Positions 8,521 through 17,339 of a stretch of DNA of 64,000 nucleotides are shown piece by piece. Every line of letters begins with the position of its first letter. The first letter of the stretch is position 1. Below the pieces are notes generated by a model. The model had not been told where the DNA came from, searched no databases, and was given only the letters and a program-made list of their open reading frames with translations. Both the position numbers and the translations under genes were made by a program. Origin of the DNA: Pseudomonas sp. NFIX28 (lineage in GTDB: Bacteria > Pseudomonadota > Gammaproteobacteria > Pseudomonadales > Pseudomonadaceae); contig NZ_FNPW01000015.1 of assembly GCF_900107395.1 (NCBI RefSeq), forward strand, positions 1 to 64,000, given 5' to 3'.

Positions 8521-8712
8521 AAATGCACAACCTGAAAACGCCATCCCTGTAGCCGCTGCCGCAGGCTGCGATAGGACCGAAGGTCCTCCAGCGCTCTCAA
8601 GCCCCAGCGCCCGCCACCCGGGCAAATGCACAACCTGAGAACGCCATCCCTGTAGCCGCTGCCGCAGGCTGCGATAAGGCCGAAGGTCTTCAACGATCTC
8701 AAGATCCAACGC
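8521..8712. repeat. Two direct 103-bp repeats containing REP cores
   Basis: The string AAATGCACAACCTG starts at 8521 and again at 8624. Each is followed by GCCATCCCTGTAGCCGCTG, a REP core, and a variable stretch ending near CTCAAG. The offset is 103 nt. No coding potential is credible in the roughly 600 bases between the hairpin at 8332 and the porin gene. Besides these repeats the area 8360-8520 shows no recognisable feature. Confidence 0.8.
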
Positions 8713-8962
8713 GCGCGACGTTGGTCCCGACGCTGCTCAAGGCGATGGCCGCGGGCAATTCAGCGGCGGGCACCCGTTCCGGGGTCCAACCGCCGAAGGC
8801 AGCACAGCCGTACAAGCCGCGCGCCCTGGAATACGCAACCATGCCTGGCCTCGATCCGATGGCCACGCCGAGCGGACGCGGGCAGACCGAAGGCGTGCCG
8901 ACAGCCGCCGGAAACCAAGCCACGCGCGTTCCGGGCCGCCCACTTTGACGCGGGAACCAAGC

Positions 8963-10324
8963 ATGCCGCTTGCATCGAAACACTGCACTGCGCCGGGCGC
9001 TGCGGGCTCCTGCCTGAAGCCGCTCTGGCTGCTGGCCGCGCTCACCGCCAGCGCCACGCCGGCATGGGCAACAGAGCCCGGGCAAAGCACGCCCGGCTTT
9101 CTCGAGGGAGCGCGGCTCGACGTGCTCGGCCGCAACTTCTACCTCAACACCGACTATCGCTCCCCGCCCCCGGGCGGCAAGAGCTACCAGCAGGAATGGG
9201 CCCAGGGTTTTATCGCTTCGTTCGAGTCCGGCTTTACGCCGGGCACGCTGGGCGTGGGCGTCGATGCCCACGGCTTTTTGGGCTTGAAACTGGACGGCGG
9301 CAAGGGGCATTCCGGGACCGGGCTGCTGCCGCTGGACCACGACGGGCGCAGCGAAAGCAGCTATTCCAGCGCCGGCGGCGCGCTGAAGTTCAAGGCCTCG
9401 CGCACCACCCTGGCGCTAGGGGAAATGACCGTGGCGACCCCGGTGTTCGACACCGCCGACAAACGCCTGCAACCGGAATACGCCAGCGGCCTGCTGCTCT
9501 CCAGCAAGGAAATCGAGGGGCTCGACTTGCAGGCCGGTCACTTCAGCGCCTTCAAGAACCAGGACGCCTCGACCGCCAGGGGCGATTTTTCCGGCTACGG
9601 GGCCACCACCCGCCACGCCAGCATCGACTTCATCGGCGCCGACCTGTTCGCCGGCCAAGCCGTGGGCGGCGCGCTCTACGCTTCGGCGCTGAGCGACACC
9701 TGGCGCCAGTACTACGCCAACCTGCACGCCAGCCTGGGTGCGCTGTTGCTGGACGGCAACCTGTACCGCAGCCGCGACCAGGGCCAGGCCAAGGCCGGCG
9801 CCATCGACACCACCGCCTACAGCCTCAGCGGCCAATACCGGCTCGGGGCCCAGGCGTTCACCCTGGCCTATCAGAAAATCCATGGCGACACGCCGTTCGA
9901 TTTCGTCGGCGGCGACTCCATCTACCTCGCCAACTCGATCAAATACGCCGACTTCAACGGCCCGGGCGAACGCTCCTGGCAAGCGCGCTACGACCTCGAC
10001 CTGGGCGCCCTGGGCGTTCCCGGCCTGAGCTTCATGAGCCGTTATGTGAGCGGCCGCGGCATCGACGGCAGCCATGCGCCCCAGGGCGGCGCCTACAACC
10101 TCTTCGATAGCCAGCGCGGCGCCTATAGCCCGCAACAGGGGCGCGGCGGACGCCATTGGGAACGCGACCTGGACCTGCGCTACATCGTGCAATCGGGCCC
10201 GGCCAAGGGCCTGTCGCTGCAGCTGTCCCATGTCAGTCACCGGGCCAACGCCGCCCAGGCCGGCGACGACATCGACCGGCTGTACCTGGTCATCCAGTAC
10301 CCGCTCAAGTTCGGGCCTTTCTAA
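8963..10324 (+). CDS. OprD-family outer-membrane porin
   Basis: 453 aa from the ATG at 8963 (a TTG at 8945 is also in frame). A signal peptide spans about residues 1-35 (LWLLAALTASATPAWA). The mature protein shows the OprD pattern: GFLEGARLDVLGRNFYLNTDYR, EWAQGFIASFESGFTPGTLGVGVDAHGFLGLKLD, RTTLALGEMTVATPVFDTADKRLQPEYASG, and a C-terminal beta-strand ending in Phe (LYLVIQYPLKFGPF). OprD porins are 16-to-18-stranded channels for small organic substrates such as basic amino acids or aromatic acids. The substrate here is not evident. No transporter or catabolic operon is adjacent, and the next gene is a convergent TetR regulator. Confidence 0.93.
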   Translation: MPLASKHCTAPGAAGSCLKPLWLLAALTASATPAWATEPGQSTPGFLEGARLDVLGRNFYLNTDYRSPPPGGKSYQQEWAQGFIASFESGFTPGTLGVGVDAHGFLGLKLDGGKGHSGTGLLPLDHDGRSESSYSSAGGALKFKASRTTLALGEMTVATPVFDTADKRLQPEYASGLLLSSKEIEGLDLQAGHFSAFKNQDASTARGDFSGYGATTRHASIDFIGADLFAGQAVGGALYASALSDTWRQYYANLHASLGALLLDGNLYRSRDQGQAKAGAIDTTAYSLSGQYRLGAQAFTLAYQKIHGDTPFDFVGGDSIYLANSIKYADFNGPGERSWQARYDLDLGALGVPGLSFMSRYVSGRGIDGSHAPQGGAYNLFDSQRGAYSPQQGRGGRHWERDLDLRYIVQSGPAKGLSLQLSHVSHRANAAQAGDDIDRLYLVIQYPLKFGPF

Positions 10325-10396
10325 AACCGCGCGGGGCTGCGCGGCCTGCGGGCCGGGGGCGGCGCGGGTTCAACGCCCTTCAGGCGAAGCGCGCGC

Positions 10397-10996
10397 CTAG
10401 CCGTTGTCCTGCGGCTCGCCGGCCGTGGCCGCTGGCAATGCGGCCATGATCCGCGCCCGGCAAACGTCGAGAATCTCATCCGCCAAGGGCGAATCATCCG
10501 GGCAGGCACGCGACAGGATGAGCGCCCCGACGGCCTGCGCGAGCAGGTCGATCATGTCGGCCCGCACACCGGATTGCCCGCCGTCCTGCCCTGCCTCGTA
10601 GGGTTTGCCGAGTGCGGCCAGGGTGTGTTCCATGCCGCTGGCGAAGGTCGCCTTGAGGTCCGCGGGCTGACGCGCCGCGTCGCCGCACAGGGCCGCCATG
10701 GTGCAACCGCTGCCCCGGGCGTCGCGGTGTTCCCGCGACATATACCGATTGAAGAACTCCGGCACGCCAACGTCCGCGTGGTTGTGCAGCGATTGCGCAA
10801 GGCTGTGCGCGGCCGCTTCGGCCATCAGGTCGGCCTTGGACCCGAAATGCTTGTAGAAACCGCCATGGGTAAAGCCGGCGGCCGCCATCAGATCCGCCAC
10901 GCCTACACCGTCGAAGCCTCGCTCGCGAAACAGCACTGAAGCCGTCTCGACGATGTGTTCCCGGTTTGCCTGTGCCTGGGCTTTGCTCACGCGCAT
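10397..10996 (-). CDS. TetR/AcrR-family transcriptional regulator
   Basis: 199 aa from the ATG at 10996. N-terminal helix-turn-helix: VETASVLFRERGFDGVGVADLMAAAGFTHGGFYKHFGSKADLM. The C-terminal ligand domain begins near residue 65 and has GSGCTMAALCGDAARQ, typical of the group that regulates neighbouring oxidoreductase genes. It is divergent from the SDR gene at 11143, with a 146-nt intergenic region that probably holds shared control sites. The likely role is local repression of the SDR/hydrolase/oxidoreductase trio. Confidence 0.93.
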   Translation of the reverse strand: MRVSKAQAQANREHIVETASVLFRERGFDGVGVADLMAAAGFTHGGFYKHFGSKADLMAEAAAHSLAQSLHNHADVGVPEFFNRYMSREHRDARGSGCTMAALCGDAARQPADLKATFASGMEHTLAALGKPYEAGQDGGQSGVRADMIDLLAQAVGALILSRACPDDSPLADEILDVCRARIMAALPAATAGEPQDNG

Positions 10997-11065
10997 TTTC
11001 CATCCCTCCGTACCGCGCTGAAATCTGCCGCCATGATACATAGATGTCGACCATAATCAAAACCG

Positions 11066-11094
11066 TTGACAGTTTAGATTTCGATCATCATCCT
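11066..11094 (+). promoter_or_regulatory. Candidate sigma-70 promoter of the SDR gene
   Basis: A perfect -35 hexamer TTGACA at 11066-11071 lies between the divergent TetR and SDR genes. A 17-nt spacer leads to a weak -10 (CATCCT at 11089). The region is distinctly more AT-rich than its flanks and is where a TetR repressor would be expected to bind. No clear operator palindrome could be fixed by eye. Confidence 0.4.
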
Positions 11095-11142
11095 AATGAA
11101 AAGCAGGTGAATCCCCCGTCCAATCCTCAAGAGAATGAGCCC

Positions 11143-11931
11143 ATGAACACTCGCCCAACGGTCCTTATCACTGGCGCCTCCACCGGCATAGGCGCCACTT
11201 ACGCCGAGCGCTTTGCGCAACGCGGGCATGACCTGATCCTGGTTGCCCGCGACCAGGCGCGGCTGGAGGCGCTGGCAGCGCGGCTGCGCGACGCGCACAA
11301 GGTAGCGATCGAGGTGCTGCAGGCCGACCTGACGCGGATCGACGACCTGGCAGCCGTCGAGGCCCGCCTGCGCGATGACGCGCGTATCGGCATCCTGGTG
11401 AACAATGCGGGCACCGCGCAGGCCGGCAGCTTTATCGAGCAGACGCCCGACAGCGCCGCCCATCTGGTCTCGCTCAACACCACCGCCCTGGTACGGCTCG
11501 CCAGCGCCATTGCCCCGCGCCTGGCGCAGGCGGGTGACGGCGCGATCATCAATATCGGCTCGGTGGTCGGCCTCGCGCCGGAGTTCGGCATGTCGATCTA
11601 CGGCGCGACCAAGGCGTTCGTGCTGTTTCTCTCGCAAGGCATGAGCCTGGAACTGGCGCCCCGCGGCGTCTACGTGCAAGCCGTCCTGCCGGCCGCGACC
11701 CGCACCGAAATCTGGGAACGCGCGGGCATCGATATCAATACCCTGACCGACATCATGGAGGTGGGCGACCTGGTCGACGCCGCGCTGGCCGGTTTCGATC
11801 GTCGCGAGCCGGTGACCATTCCACCCCTGCACGACGGCGCCCGCTGGGATGCGCTGCAGGCCGCCCGCCAGGGGCTGCTCGGGGAGATCAGGCAGTCCGA
11901 GGTCGCCGCGCGGTACCTGGCAGACGCCTGA
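11143..11931 (+). CDS. Short-chain dehydrogenase/reductase
   Basis: 262 aa from the ATG at 11143. Rossmann motif TGASTGIG at residues 10-17, NNAG motif (LVNNAGTAQAG), and catalytic Ser/Tyr/Lys in NIGSVVG and YGATK. This is a classical SDR using NAD(P)H. The substrate is unknown. It is divergent from the TetR gene and followed on the same strand by an alpha/beta hydrolase (about 100 nt) and a zinc-less MDR oxidoreductase. A longer in-frame start at 11044 overlaps the putative promoter and is not used. Confidence 0.92.
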   Translation: MNTRPTVLITGASTGIGATYAERFAQRGHDLILVARDQARLEALAARLRDAHKVAIEVLQADLTRIDDLAAVEARLRDDARIGILVNNAGTAQAGSFIEQTPDSAAHLVSLNTTALVRLASAIAPRLAQAGDGAIINIGSVVGLAPEFGMSIYGATKAFVLFLSQGMSLELAPRGVYVQAVLPAATRTEIWERAGIDINTLTDIMEVGDLVDAALAGFDRREPVTIPPLHDGARWDALQAARQGLLGEIRQSEVAARYLADA

Positions 11932-11936
11932 ATAGC

Positions 11937-11980
11937 CAGGCGCCTGCGGGGCGAGGGTTGATCCCCGCTGCAGGCGCCTG
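11937..11980. repeat. Inverted repeat between SDR and hydrolase genes
   Basis: CAGGCGCCTGC (11937-11947) and GCAGGCGCCTG (11970-11980) are perfectly complementary, and the stem continues through GGGG/CCCC. There is no T-run, so it is not a standard terminator. It may stabilise or separate the transcripts. Confidence 0.6.
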
Positions 11981-12033
11981 CTCCAAAGCCTTCCATGGGC
12001 ATTCGCACTTCGCATCAGGGGCACGCAACAGAC

Positions 12034-12897
12034 ATGACGACCACAGACCAACACTCAGGCCCCGGATCGCCGTTCGCAGCGGCGGTGAATCGCTCGATCA
12101 CGGTCGACGGCAGCGCCTTCGCCTACCGCGACATCGGGCCCCAGGGCGGCGTGCCGCTGGTGCTGCTGAACCATTGGGGCGCGGTTCTGGACCATTTCGA
12201 CCCGCGGCTGGTCGACGGCCTGGCACGCACGCGGCGCGTCATCGCCACCGACTACCGGGGCATCGGCGCATCGGCGGGCACGGCGCCCACGACGGTCGCT
12301 GAAATGGCCGACGATGCGCTCCGGGTGATGCACGCGCTGGGCCTGGAGCAGGTCGACCTGCTGGGCTTTTCGCTCGGCGGTTTCGTGGCCCAGGAGATTG
12401 CGCTGAAAGCCCCGGAGCGGGTGCGCAAGCTGATCCTGACCGGCACCGGGCCGGCCGGCGGCGCAGGCATCGAGCGGGTCTGGTCGGTGGCGTGGCCATT
12501 GATGCTCAAGGGTCTGCTGACCCTGCGCGATCCCAAGTTCTATCTATTCTTCACGCCTACGGCCCAGGGCCGACAAGCCGCCACGGCGTTCCTGCAGCGG
12601 CTTAAGGAAAGAAAACGACAGCGTGACAAAGGCCCGACGCCCCGCGCCTTCCTGCGCCAGCTGCGAGCCATTGGCGCCTGGGGCCGGCAAGCGCCCCAGG
12701 ACCTCGGGCGCCTGCGGATGCCGACGCTGATCGCCAATGGCGACAGCGACATCATGGTGCCCACCGCGAACTCCATTGAACTGGCGAAGCGGATCGCCCA
12801 TTCGCAACTGATCATTTATGAAGACGCCGGGCATGGCGGCATCTTCCAGTACCACGCCGACTTCGTGGCCAAGGCCCAAGCCTTCCTCGATGCCTGA
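12034..12897 (+). CDS. Alpha/beta hydrolase
   Basis: 287 aa from the ATG at 12034. Nucleophile elbow GFSLGG places Ser113 as the nucleophile. The oxyanion segment is LLNHWGAVLDHFDPRL, the acid is probably in NGDSDIMVP, and the catalytic His is in EDAGHGG. The pattern is that of the haloperoxidase/esterase-like branch. Substrate unknown. Lies between the SDR and the MDR oxidoreductase on the same strand, so all three probably act on related compounds under TetR control. Confidence 0.9.
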   Translation: MTTTDQHSGPGSPFAAAVNRSITVDGSAFAYRDIGPQGGVPLVLLNHWGAVLDHFDPRLVDGLARTRRVIATDYRGIGASAGTAPTTVAEMADDALRVMHALGLEQVDLLGFSLGGFVAQEIALKAPERVRKLILTGTGPAGGAGIERVWSVAWPLMLKGLLTLRDPKFYLFFTPTAQGRQAATAFLQRLKERKRQRDKGPTPRAFLRQLRAIGAWGRQAPQDLGRLRMPTLIANGDSDIMVPTANSIELAKRIAHSQLIIYEDAGHGGIFQYHADFVAKAQAFLDA

Positions 12898-12975
12898 CGA
12901 GGCGACCCGGCCGTTGGCCCATGCCGCGTCTTGACCGCCCCGCCACCGCCACTTGAAACCACAGAGCCTCTCAAC

Positions 12976-13974
12976 ATGAAAGCATTCTTCATCGACCGCT
13001 ACGGCAAGGACACCGGACGCATTGGCGAGGTCCCCGACCCGCAGGTGGGGCCCAACGATGTCCTGGTCCAGGTCCACGCCGCCAGCGTCAACCTGCTCGA
13101 TTCGAAAATAAGGGCCGGCGAATTCAAGGCGATCCTGCCGTATTCCCTGCCGCTGATACTGGGCAACGACCTGGCCGGCGTGGTGCTGCGCGTGGGTTCG
13201 GCGGTACGCCGCTTCCAGCCGGGCGACGAGGTCTACGGGCGCCCGCCCCAGGCGCGCATCGGCACCTTCGCCGAGCTCGTTTGCGTAAACGAACAGGCGC
13301 TTGCCTTGAAGCCGAGAAACATCGGCATGCAGGCCGCCGCGTCCATCCCGCTGGTCGCGCTGACGTCCTGGCAGGTACTGGTCGAGACCGCCCGCCTGCA
13401 AAAAGGCCAGAAGGTGCTGATCCATGCCGGTTCTGGCGGCGTCGGCAGCCTTGCCATCCAGCTGGCCAAGCATCTGGGCGCCTTCGTTGCGACCACCACC
13501 AGCACCGACAATGTCGAGTGGGTAAAGGCGCTCGGCGCGGACGTGGTCATCGACTACCGCAAGCAAGACTTTGCACAAGTGCTGCAGGGCTATGACGTGG
13601 TGTTGAACAGCCTGGGGGCCGATGTGCTGGAAAAATCGCTCAAGGTCCTGAGGCCGGGCGGCCAGCTCATTTCCATCTCGGGCCCGCCGACCCCGCAGTT
13701 CGCCGAAGAGCAGGGATTGTCCTGGGTGCTCAGGCAGGCCGTGCGCCTGTTGAGTAGCGGTATCCGAAGGAAAGCGCGCAGCAGGAATCTGCGCTACGCC
13801 TTTGTGTTCATGCGGGCGCAAGGTGCCCAGCTGGGTGAAATCACCAGCCTTGTCGAGGCCGGCGTGATCAGGCCGGTGGTCGACCGGTCTTTTCCACTGG
13901 AGGCCACGGCCGATGCGCTGGCCTATGTCGAACAGGGACGGGCCAAAGGCAAGGTGGTGATTGAAGTCAGGTAG
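12976..13974 (+). CDS. NADP-dependent MDR-family oxidoreductase (quinone-reductase-like)
   Basis: 332 aa from the ATG at 12976. Medium-chain dehydrogenase/reductase fold: N-terminal GroES-like domain (KAFFIDRYGKD, ILGNDLAGVVLRVG, FQPGDEVYGR) and a cofactor domain with GSGGVGSLAIQLAKHLGAFV. It lacks the cysteine/histidine set that binds catalytic zinc, which fits the quinone oxidoreductase or zinc-less branch. Last of the TetR-divergent trio. Confidence 0.92.
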   Translation: MKAFFIDRYGKDTGRIGEVPDPQVGPNDVLVQVHAASVNLLDSKIRAGEFKAILPYSLPLILGNDLAGVVLRVGSAVRRFQPGDEVYGRPPQARIGTFAELVCVNEQALALKPRNIGMQAAASIPLVALTSWQVLVETARLQKGQKVLIHAGSGGVGSLAIQLAKHLGAFVATTTSTDNVEWVKALGADVVIDYRKQDFAQVLQGYDVVLNSLGADVLEKSLKVLRPGGQLISISGPPTPQFAEEQGLSWVLRQAVRLLSSGIRRKARSRNLRYAFVFMRAQGAQLGEITSLVEAGVIRPVVDRSFPLEATADALAYVEQGRAKGKVVIEVR

Positions 13975-14142
13975 CTGCCCGCCCCGGCCAGCCATTGGGC
14001 ATATCGCCGGAACAACTGCCCATGCCCGGCGTCGCTATAGATACGTGGTTGCGACAAAAGCAGCCCGCCTGGCCAGCGCCCGTCAGGCAACCTGGCCATT
14101 GAGCAGCCCATGAACGCCCGTCGAAACCCCACAGGTGAACTC

Positions 14143-14328
14143 ATGAACAGCCGGCATAAAAACCCGGGCAAAGACCACTTACCCAAGCCGCCGCCGCAGC
14201 TTGAGACCGAGGATCGCGGCGTTGGCTTGACCGACGATCAACGCGTGAGCCGCGAAACAGCGAAGGCGCAACAAGGCCCGCGGGTGCTGCCGGGGCCCGC
14301 CGACCTCGAGCGGCAGAAAAAGCCCTGA
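14143..14328 (+). CDS. Small hydrophilic protein of unknown function
   Basis: 61 aa starting MNSRHKNPGKDHLPKPPPQ. The ATG at 14143 has AGGTGA five bases upstream. The alternative Met at 14110 does not. The protein is almost entirely charged or polar and Pro-rich with no hydrophobic core, so it is probably disordered. It stands among other genes of this style (14621, 17340). Function not recognised. Confidence 0.55.
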   Translation: MNSRHKNPGKDHLPKPPPQLETEDRGVGLTDDQRVSRETAKAQQGPRVLPGPADLERQKKP

Positions 14329-14620
14329 GCCTGTTCATGTCGCTCGGCCATTGCGCCCACCTTTGAGCCTGCGTCGCGAGGATCGGGCTTCATGGCAGTC
14401 ACCTCCTCGGCCAAAGCCCGCCGCTGGCGGTGCCACGGGCTTATCAGGATGGACGTTGCGCAAGGGACGACAGTTCGGTTTTTTTGCCGCGCGCCCTGCA
14501 GATGGCACGCCCGCGGCGCGGCAGGCGCACGAAGGCGGCCGCCAATGCGAGGCGGATGGTTCTACACCAGCGCCAACAGCCGGTGGCCATTCATGCCACC
14601 GGCGCTATGCAAGACGGCTT

Positions 14621-14797
14621 TCAGCGCTCCTTGCCGTCGCGGTTGCCTCCATGGCTGTGCTGCCCACCGATACGCGCCTTTTCAGCGCGGTCGGTCTTGA
14701 TCTCGGGCGCCGGATCGATTTTCTTGTCGGCGTTCTTCACTTTCTCGGGGTCGTCGGCAAAGGAATGGTCACTTCCAGGCTTGTCGTTCTTGTTCAT
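14621..14797 (-). CDS. Small Lys/Asp-rich hydrophilic protein
   Basis: 58 aa starting MNKNDKPGSDHSFADDPEK. The ATG at 14797 has a GAGGAAAC ribosome site. Composition is dominated by Lys, Asp, Glu and Gly and ends in a His/Gly/Asn-rich tail, so it is probably disordered. An upstream in-frame ATG at 14848 is less likely. Function not recognised. It resembles stress-associated small proteins of Pseudomonas in composition only. Confidence 0.55.
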   Translation of the reverse strand: MNKNDKPGSDHSFADDPEKVKNADKKIDPAPEIKTDRAEKARIGGQHSHGGNRDGKER

Positions 14798-14848
14798 TGG
14801 GGTTTCCTCTTTCAAGGCCGCCTCGCCTGATGCCTCGCGGAACAACAC

Positions 14849-15198
14849 TACGCTCTATGCAATTCCTTGACGGCAGCCAGCGATAACACAAGGTTAACAT
14901 CGCCGTTACGCCAGGCTTCACACGACACTAACAGACTCGACGAAAGGCAACTTTGCCAACGATCGCGAGAAGGCTTCGCAGGCAGGTAGAAAAGGCGGTC
15001 AGGCATGTTTCGCCTTAAACACATCAGGCGCGACAAACTTAAATAGCTGCAAACTGGATTTCATAAACCCGACTTTACACACCCCATAAAACCACCCATA
15101 ACCCTTCAAATAATTCAGACAAATAATCACATCATGCTTTCCAACTAACCATACACTTTCAACCCACATCCAAACCTAAAACCAAAGTGCTTCCTAAT
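14849..15198. other. AT-rich gene-free stretch with a G-depleted segment
   Basis: No credible gene. From about 15065 to 15190 the plus strand is rich in A and C and nearly free of G. Nothing recognisable as a known sRNA was identified. Confidence 0.5.
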
Positions 15199-15220
15199 CT
15201 TCAAAGCTATAACTTTGAAG
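15199..15220. promoter_or_regulatory. Perfect 8-bp inverted repeat upstream of the metallothionein gene
   Basis: CTTCAAAG-CTATAA-CTTTGAAG, an operator-like palindrome about 190 nt before the metallothionein start. Metal-responsive control is inference from position only. Confidence 0.4.
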
Positions 15221-15410
15221 AGCAGATAACGGCGCTATTATGCCGCCCCTTCATAAACACCGTTTATTCCCATCCGCTGCGACTTCGTTCCCCGGGCAAG
15301 ACCATTCGTCAGGGCGATCGGATCTGGAAAAAACCTCTGCCGCTCGGCTCTTTCAAAGGATTAAGCGGCTGCAGATTTCTGCATCTGCCGATTGGATCTT
15401 CGGAGGAAAC

Positions 15411-15671
15411 ATGTCGACTTCCAGCCCCGGCCAACATTGCGCCTGTCCCGGCTGCTCCTGCCTCTGCCCTGAAGACCAGCCTTACCAGCGCGACGGAAAA
15501 TACTATTGCAGCCAGGCTTGCGCGGACCTGCACCCGCAGGGCCAGCCTTGCCCCGCCGAAGATTGCCACTGCGAACAAGGCGTCAAGCTGCAAGAGCGCA
15601 CCATCAGCGATTCGAAGCTGGATTCGGCGGTCGAGGAAACCTTCCCCGCCAGCGATCCCATCTCACCCTGA
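15411..15671 (+). CDS. Bacterial metallothionein
   Basis: 86 aa from the ATG at 15411, preceded by CGGAGGAAAC. Ten cysteines and several histidines in the family-14/BmtA pattern: CACPGCSCLC near residues 9-18, YYCSQAC, then PCPAEDCHCE. Such proteins bind Zn or Cd in the cytosol. The C-terminal tail (SKLDSAVEETFPASDPISP) extends beyond the metal-binding core and is a motif shared by other Pseudomonas stress proteins. The reading frame runs upstream without stop but the Shine-Dalgarno site fixes this start. Homospermidine synthase follows 159 nt later. Confidence 0.9.
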   Translation: MSTSSPGQHCACPGCSCLCPEDQPYQRDGKYYCSQACADLHPQGQPCPAEDCHCEQGVKLQERTISDSKLDSAVEETFPASDPISP

Positions 15672-15830
15672 GCGATGGGCTCGCCTGCGCGGTGAGTGGC
15701 GCAGCTGCCCGCAAGGCCAGCAGCCAAGAACAGGAGGCAGTCGAAACGCTTATTGCAGACCGTCTTCGATGCCGCCTCGGGCAAGCCCGGGGCACCGCCG
15801 GGGCGCAACCTGCGGAGCAGGAGACAGATT

Positions 15831-17246
15831 ATGAAAGCCGTTGCGCAACAGCCTTTTTCCGGACGCCTGCTGATGATCGGTTACGGCAGCATCGGACGAG
15901 GCGTATTACCGCTCCTGCTGCGTCATATCGCGCTCGAACCGGCGCGGGTGTGCATTATCTGCCCCTCCCCGGCCGCCCGCGAGGCGGCGCGTGAATATGG
16001 CGTCCAGGTGCAGGAGGAGGCGTTGACCGAAGAGAACTTCCATCAATGCCTGGAGCCGTGGCTGCAACCCGGCGACTTCTTGCTCAACCTCTCCGTGCAG
16101 GTATCCAGCCAGGCGTTGCTCGCGTTTTGCCAGGCACGCCAGGTGCTGTACCTGGACACCTGCACCGAACCGTGGGTCGGTGGCTACGACAGTGACGAGT
16201 TGCAACCGCAGGAGCGCACCAACTATGCCTTGCGCCATGCCTTGCTGGCGTTGCGCGGCAGCACCGATACCGCGACGGCGATCATCACCCACGGCGCCAA
16301 CCCCGGCCTGGTCTCGCACCTGGTCAAGCAGGCTTTGGAGAATATCGCCCGCGACCTCGGCCAGACGCGCCCCTCGCCCACCCGCCGCGAGGAATGGGCG
16401 CAATTGGCCCGCTCGCTGGGGGTCAAGGTCATCCACATTGCCGAGTACGACTCGCAATATGCCGAGCGCCGCAAGGAGCCGGGGGAATTCGTCAACACCT
16501 GGTCGGTGGAAGGCTTTATCGCCGAGGCACGGCAACCCGCCGAACTGGGCTGGGGCAGCCACGAACGGGGCCTGCCGCCCGATGCGCGCCGACACCCTTA
16601 CGGCAGCCATGCGGCGATTTACCTGCAACGACCGGGCGCCGCCACGCCCGTGCATACCTGGACACCGGGCGTGGGGCCGACCCTGGGGTTCCTGGTCACC
16701 CACAGCGAGGCCATTTCCATCGCCCAGTACCTGACAGTCGGTGAAGGCCCGCATCCGGTTTACCGGCCCACGGTGCATTACGCTTATCGGCCGTGCGATG
16801 ACGCGCTGCTTTCGCTTCACGAGCTGGCAAGCCGTCACTGGCGGCCGCAACCGCGCCAGCGACTGCTGGACGACGATATTGTCGGCGGCCGCGACGAACT
16901 CGGCGTGCTGTTAATGGGGCACGCCCGCAACGCTTACTGGTACGGCTCCCGGCTGGCAATCGAAGAAGCCCGCGCGCTGTGCCCGCACAACAGCGCCACC
17001 AGCCTGCAGGTCACCGCCGGGGTGATGGCAGGCGTGATCTGGAGCCTGCGCAACCCGCAACGCGGCATCCTCGAGCCGGATGAACTGCCGCACCGGGAAA
17101 TCCTCGACCTGTGCGCGCCCTACCTCGGCAAGCTCGAAGGTTTCTACAGCGACTGGACGCCTCTCGCGCAACGCCCGCCGCTGTTCCCCGAACCCGGCCT
17201 TTGTGAGGACGATCCCTGGCAATTTCGCAATTTCCGTGGCGGCTGA
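15831..17246 (+). CDS. hss: Homospermidine synthase
   Basis: 471 aa from the ATG at 15831. Shows the NAD-binding start GRLLMIGYGSIGRGVLPLLL and the family-specific segments LYLDTCTEPWVGGY, ITHGANPGLVSHLVKQAL, HIAEYDSQ and NAYWYGSRL. The enzyme makes sym-homospermidine from two putrescines, or from putrescine and spermidine, with NAD. Length matches bacterial Hss. No other polyamine gene is adjacent. The gene lies between a metallothionein and small stress-like genes. Confidence 0.93.
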   Translation: MKAVAQQPFSGRLLMIGYGSIGRGVLPLLLRHIALEPARVCIICPSPAAREAAREYGVQVQEEALTEENFHQCLEPWLQPGDFLLNLSVQVSSQALLAFCQARQVLYLDTCTEPWVGGYDSDELQPQERTNYALRHALLALRGSTDTATAIITHGANPGLVSHLVKQALENIARDLGQTRPSPTRREEWAQLARSLGVKVIHIAEYDSQYAERRKEPGEFVNTWSVEGFIAEARQPAELGWGSHERGLPPDARRHPYGSHAAIYLQRPGAATPVHTWTPGVGPTLGFLVTHSEAISIAQYLTVGEGPHPVYRPTVHYAYRPCDDALLSLHELASRHWRPQPRQRLLDDDIVGGRDELGVLLMGHARNAYWYGSRLAIEEARALCPHNSATSLQVTAGVMAGVIWSLRNPQRGILEPDELPHREILDLCAPYLGKLEGFYSDWTPLAQRPPLFPEPGLCEDDPWQFRNFRGG

Positions 17247-17256
17247 CCGCTGGCGT

Positions 17257-17303
17257 TGGGCTTGGGCTTGGAGCTGGAGCTGGAGCTGGAGCTGGAGCTG
17301 GAG
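17257..17303. repeat. Hexanucleotide tandem repeat after hss
   Basis: Two GGCTTG-like units followed by five full GAGCTG units and a partial one, beginning about 11 nt after the hss stop codon. A similar hexamer array follows the DUF3077-like gene at 56593. Confidence 0.85.
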
Positions 17304-17339
17304 CGAGGCAAGCTGCGCGGCGGCGCTTGGCAAAGCCCC

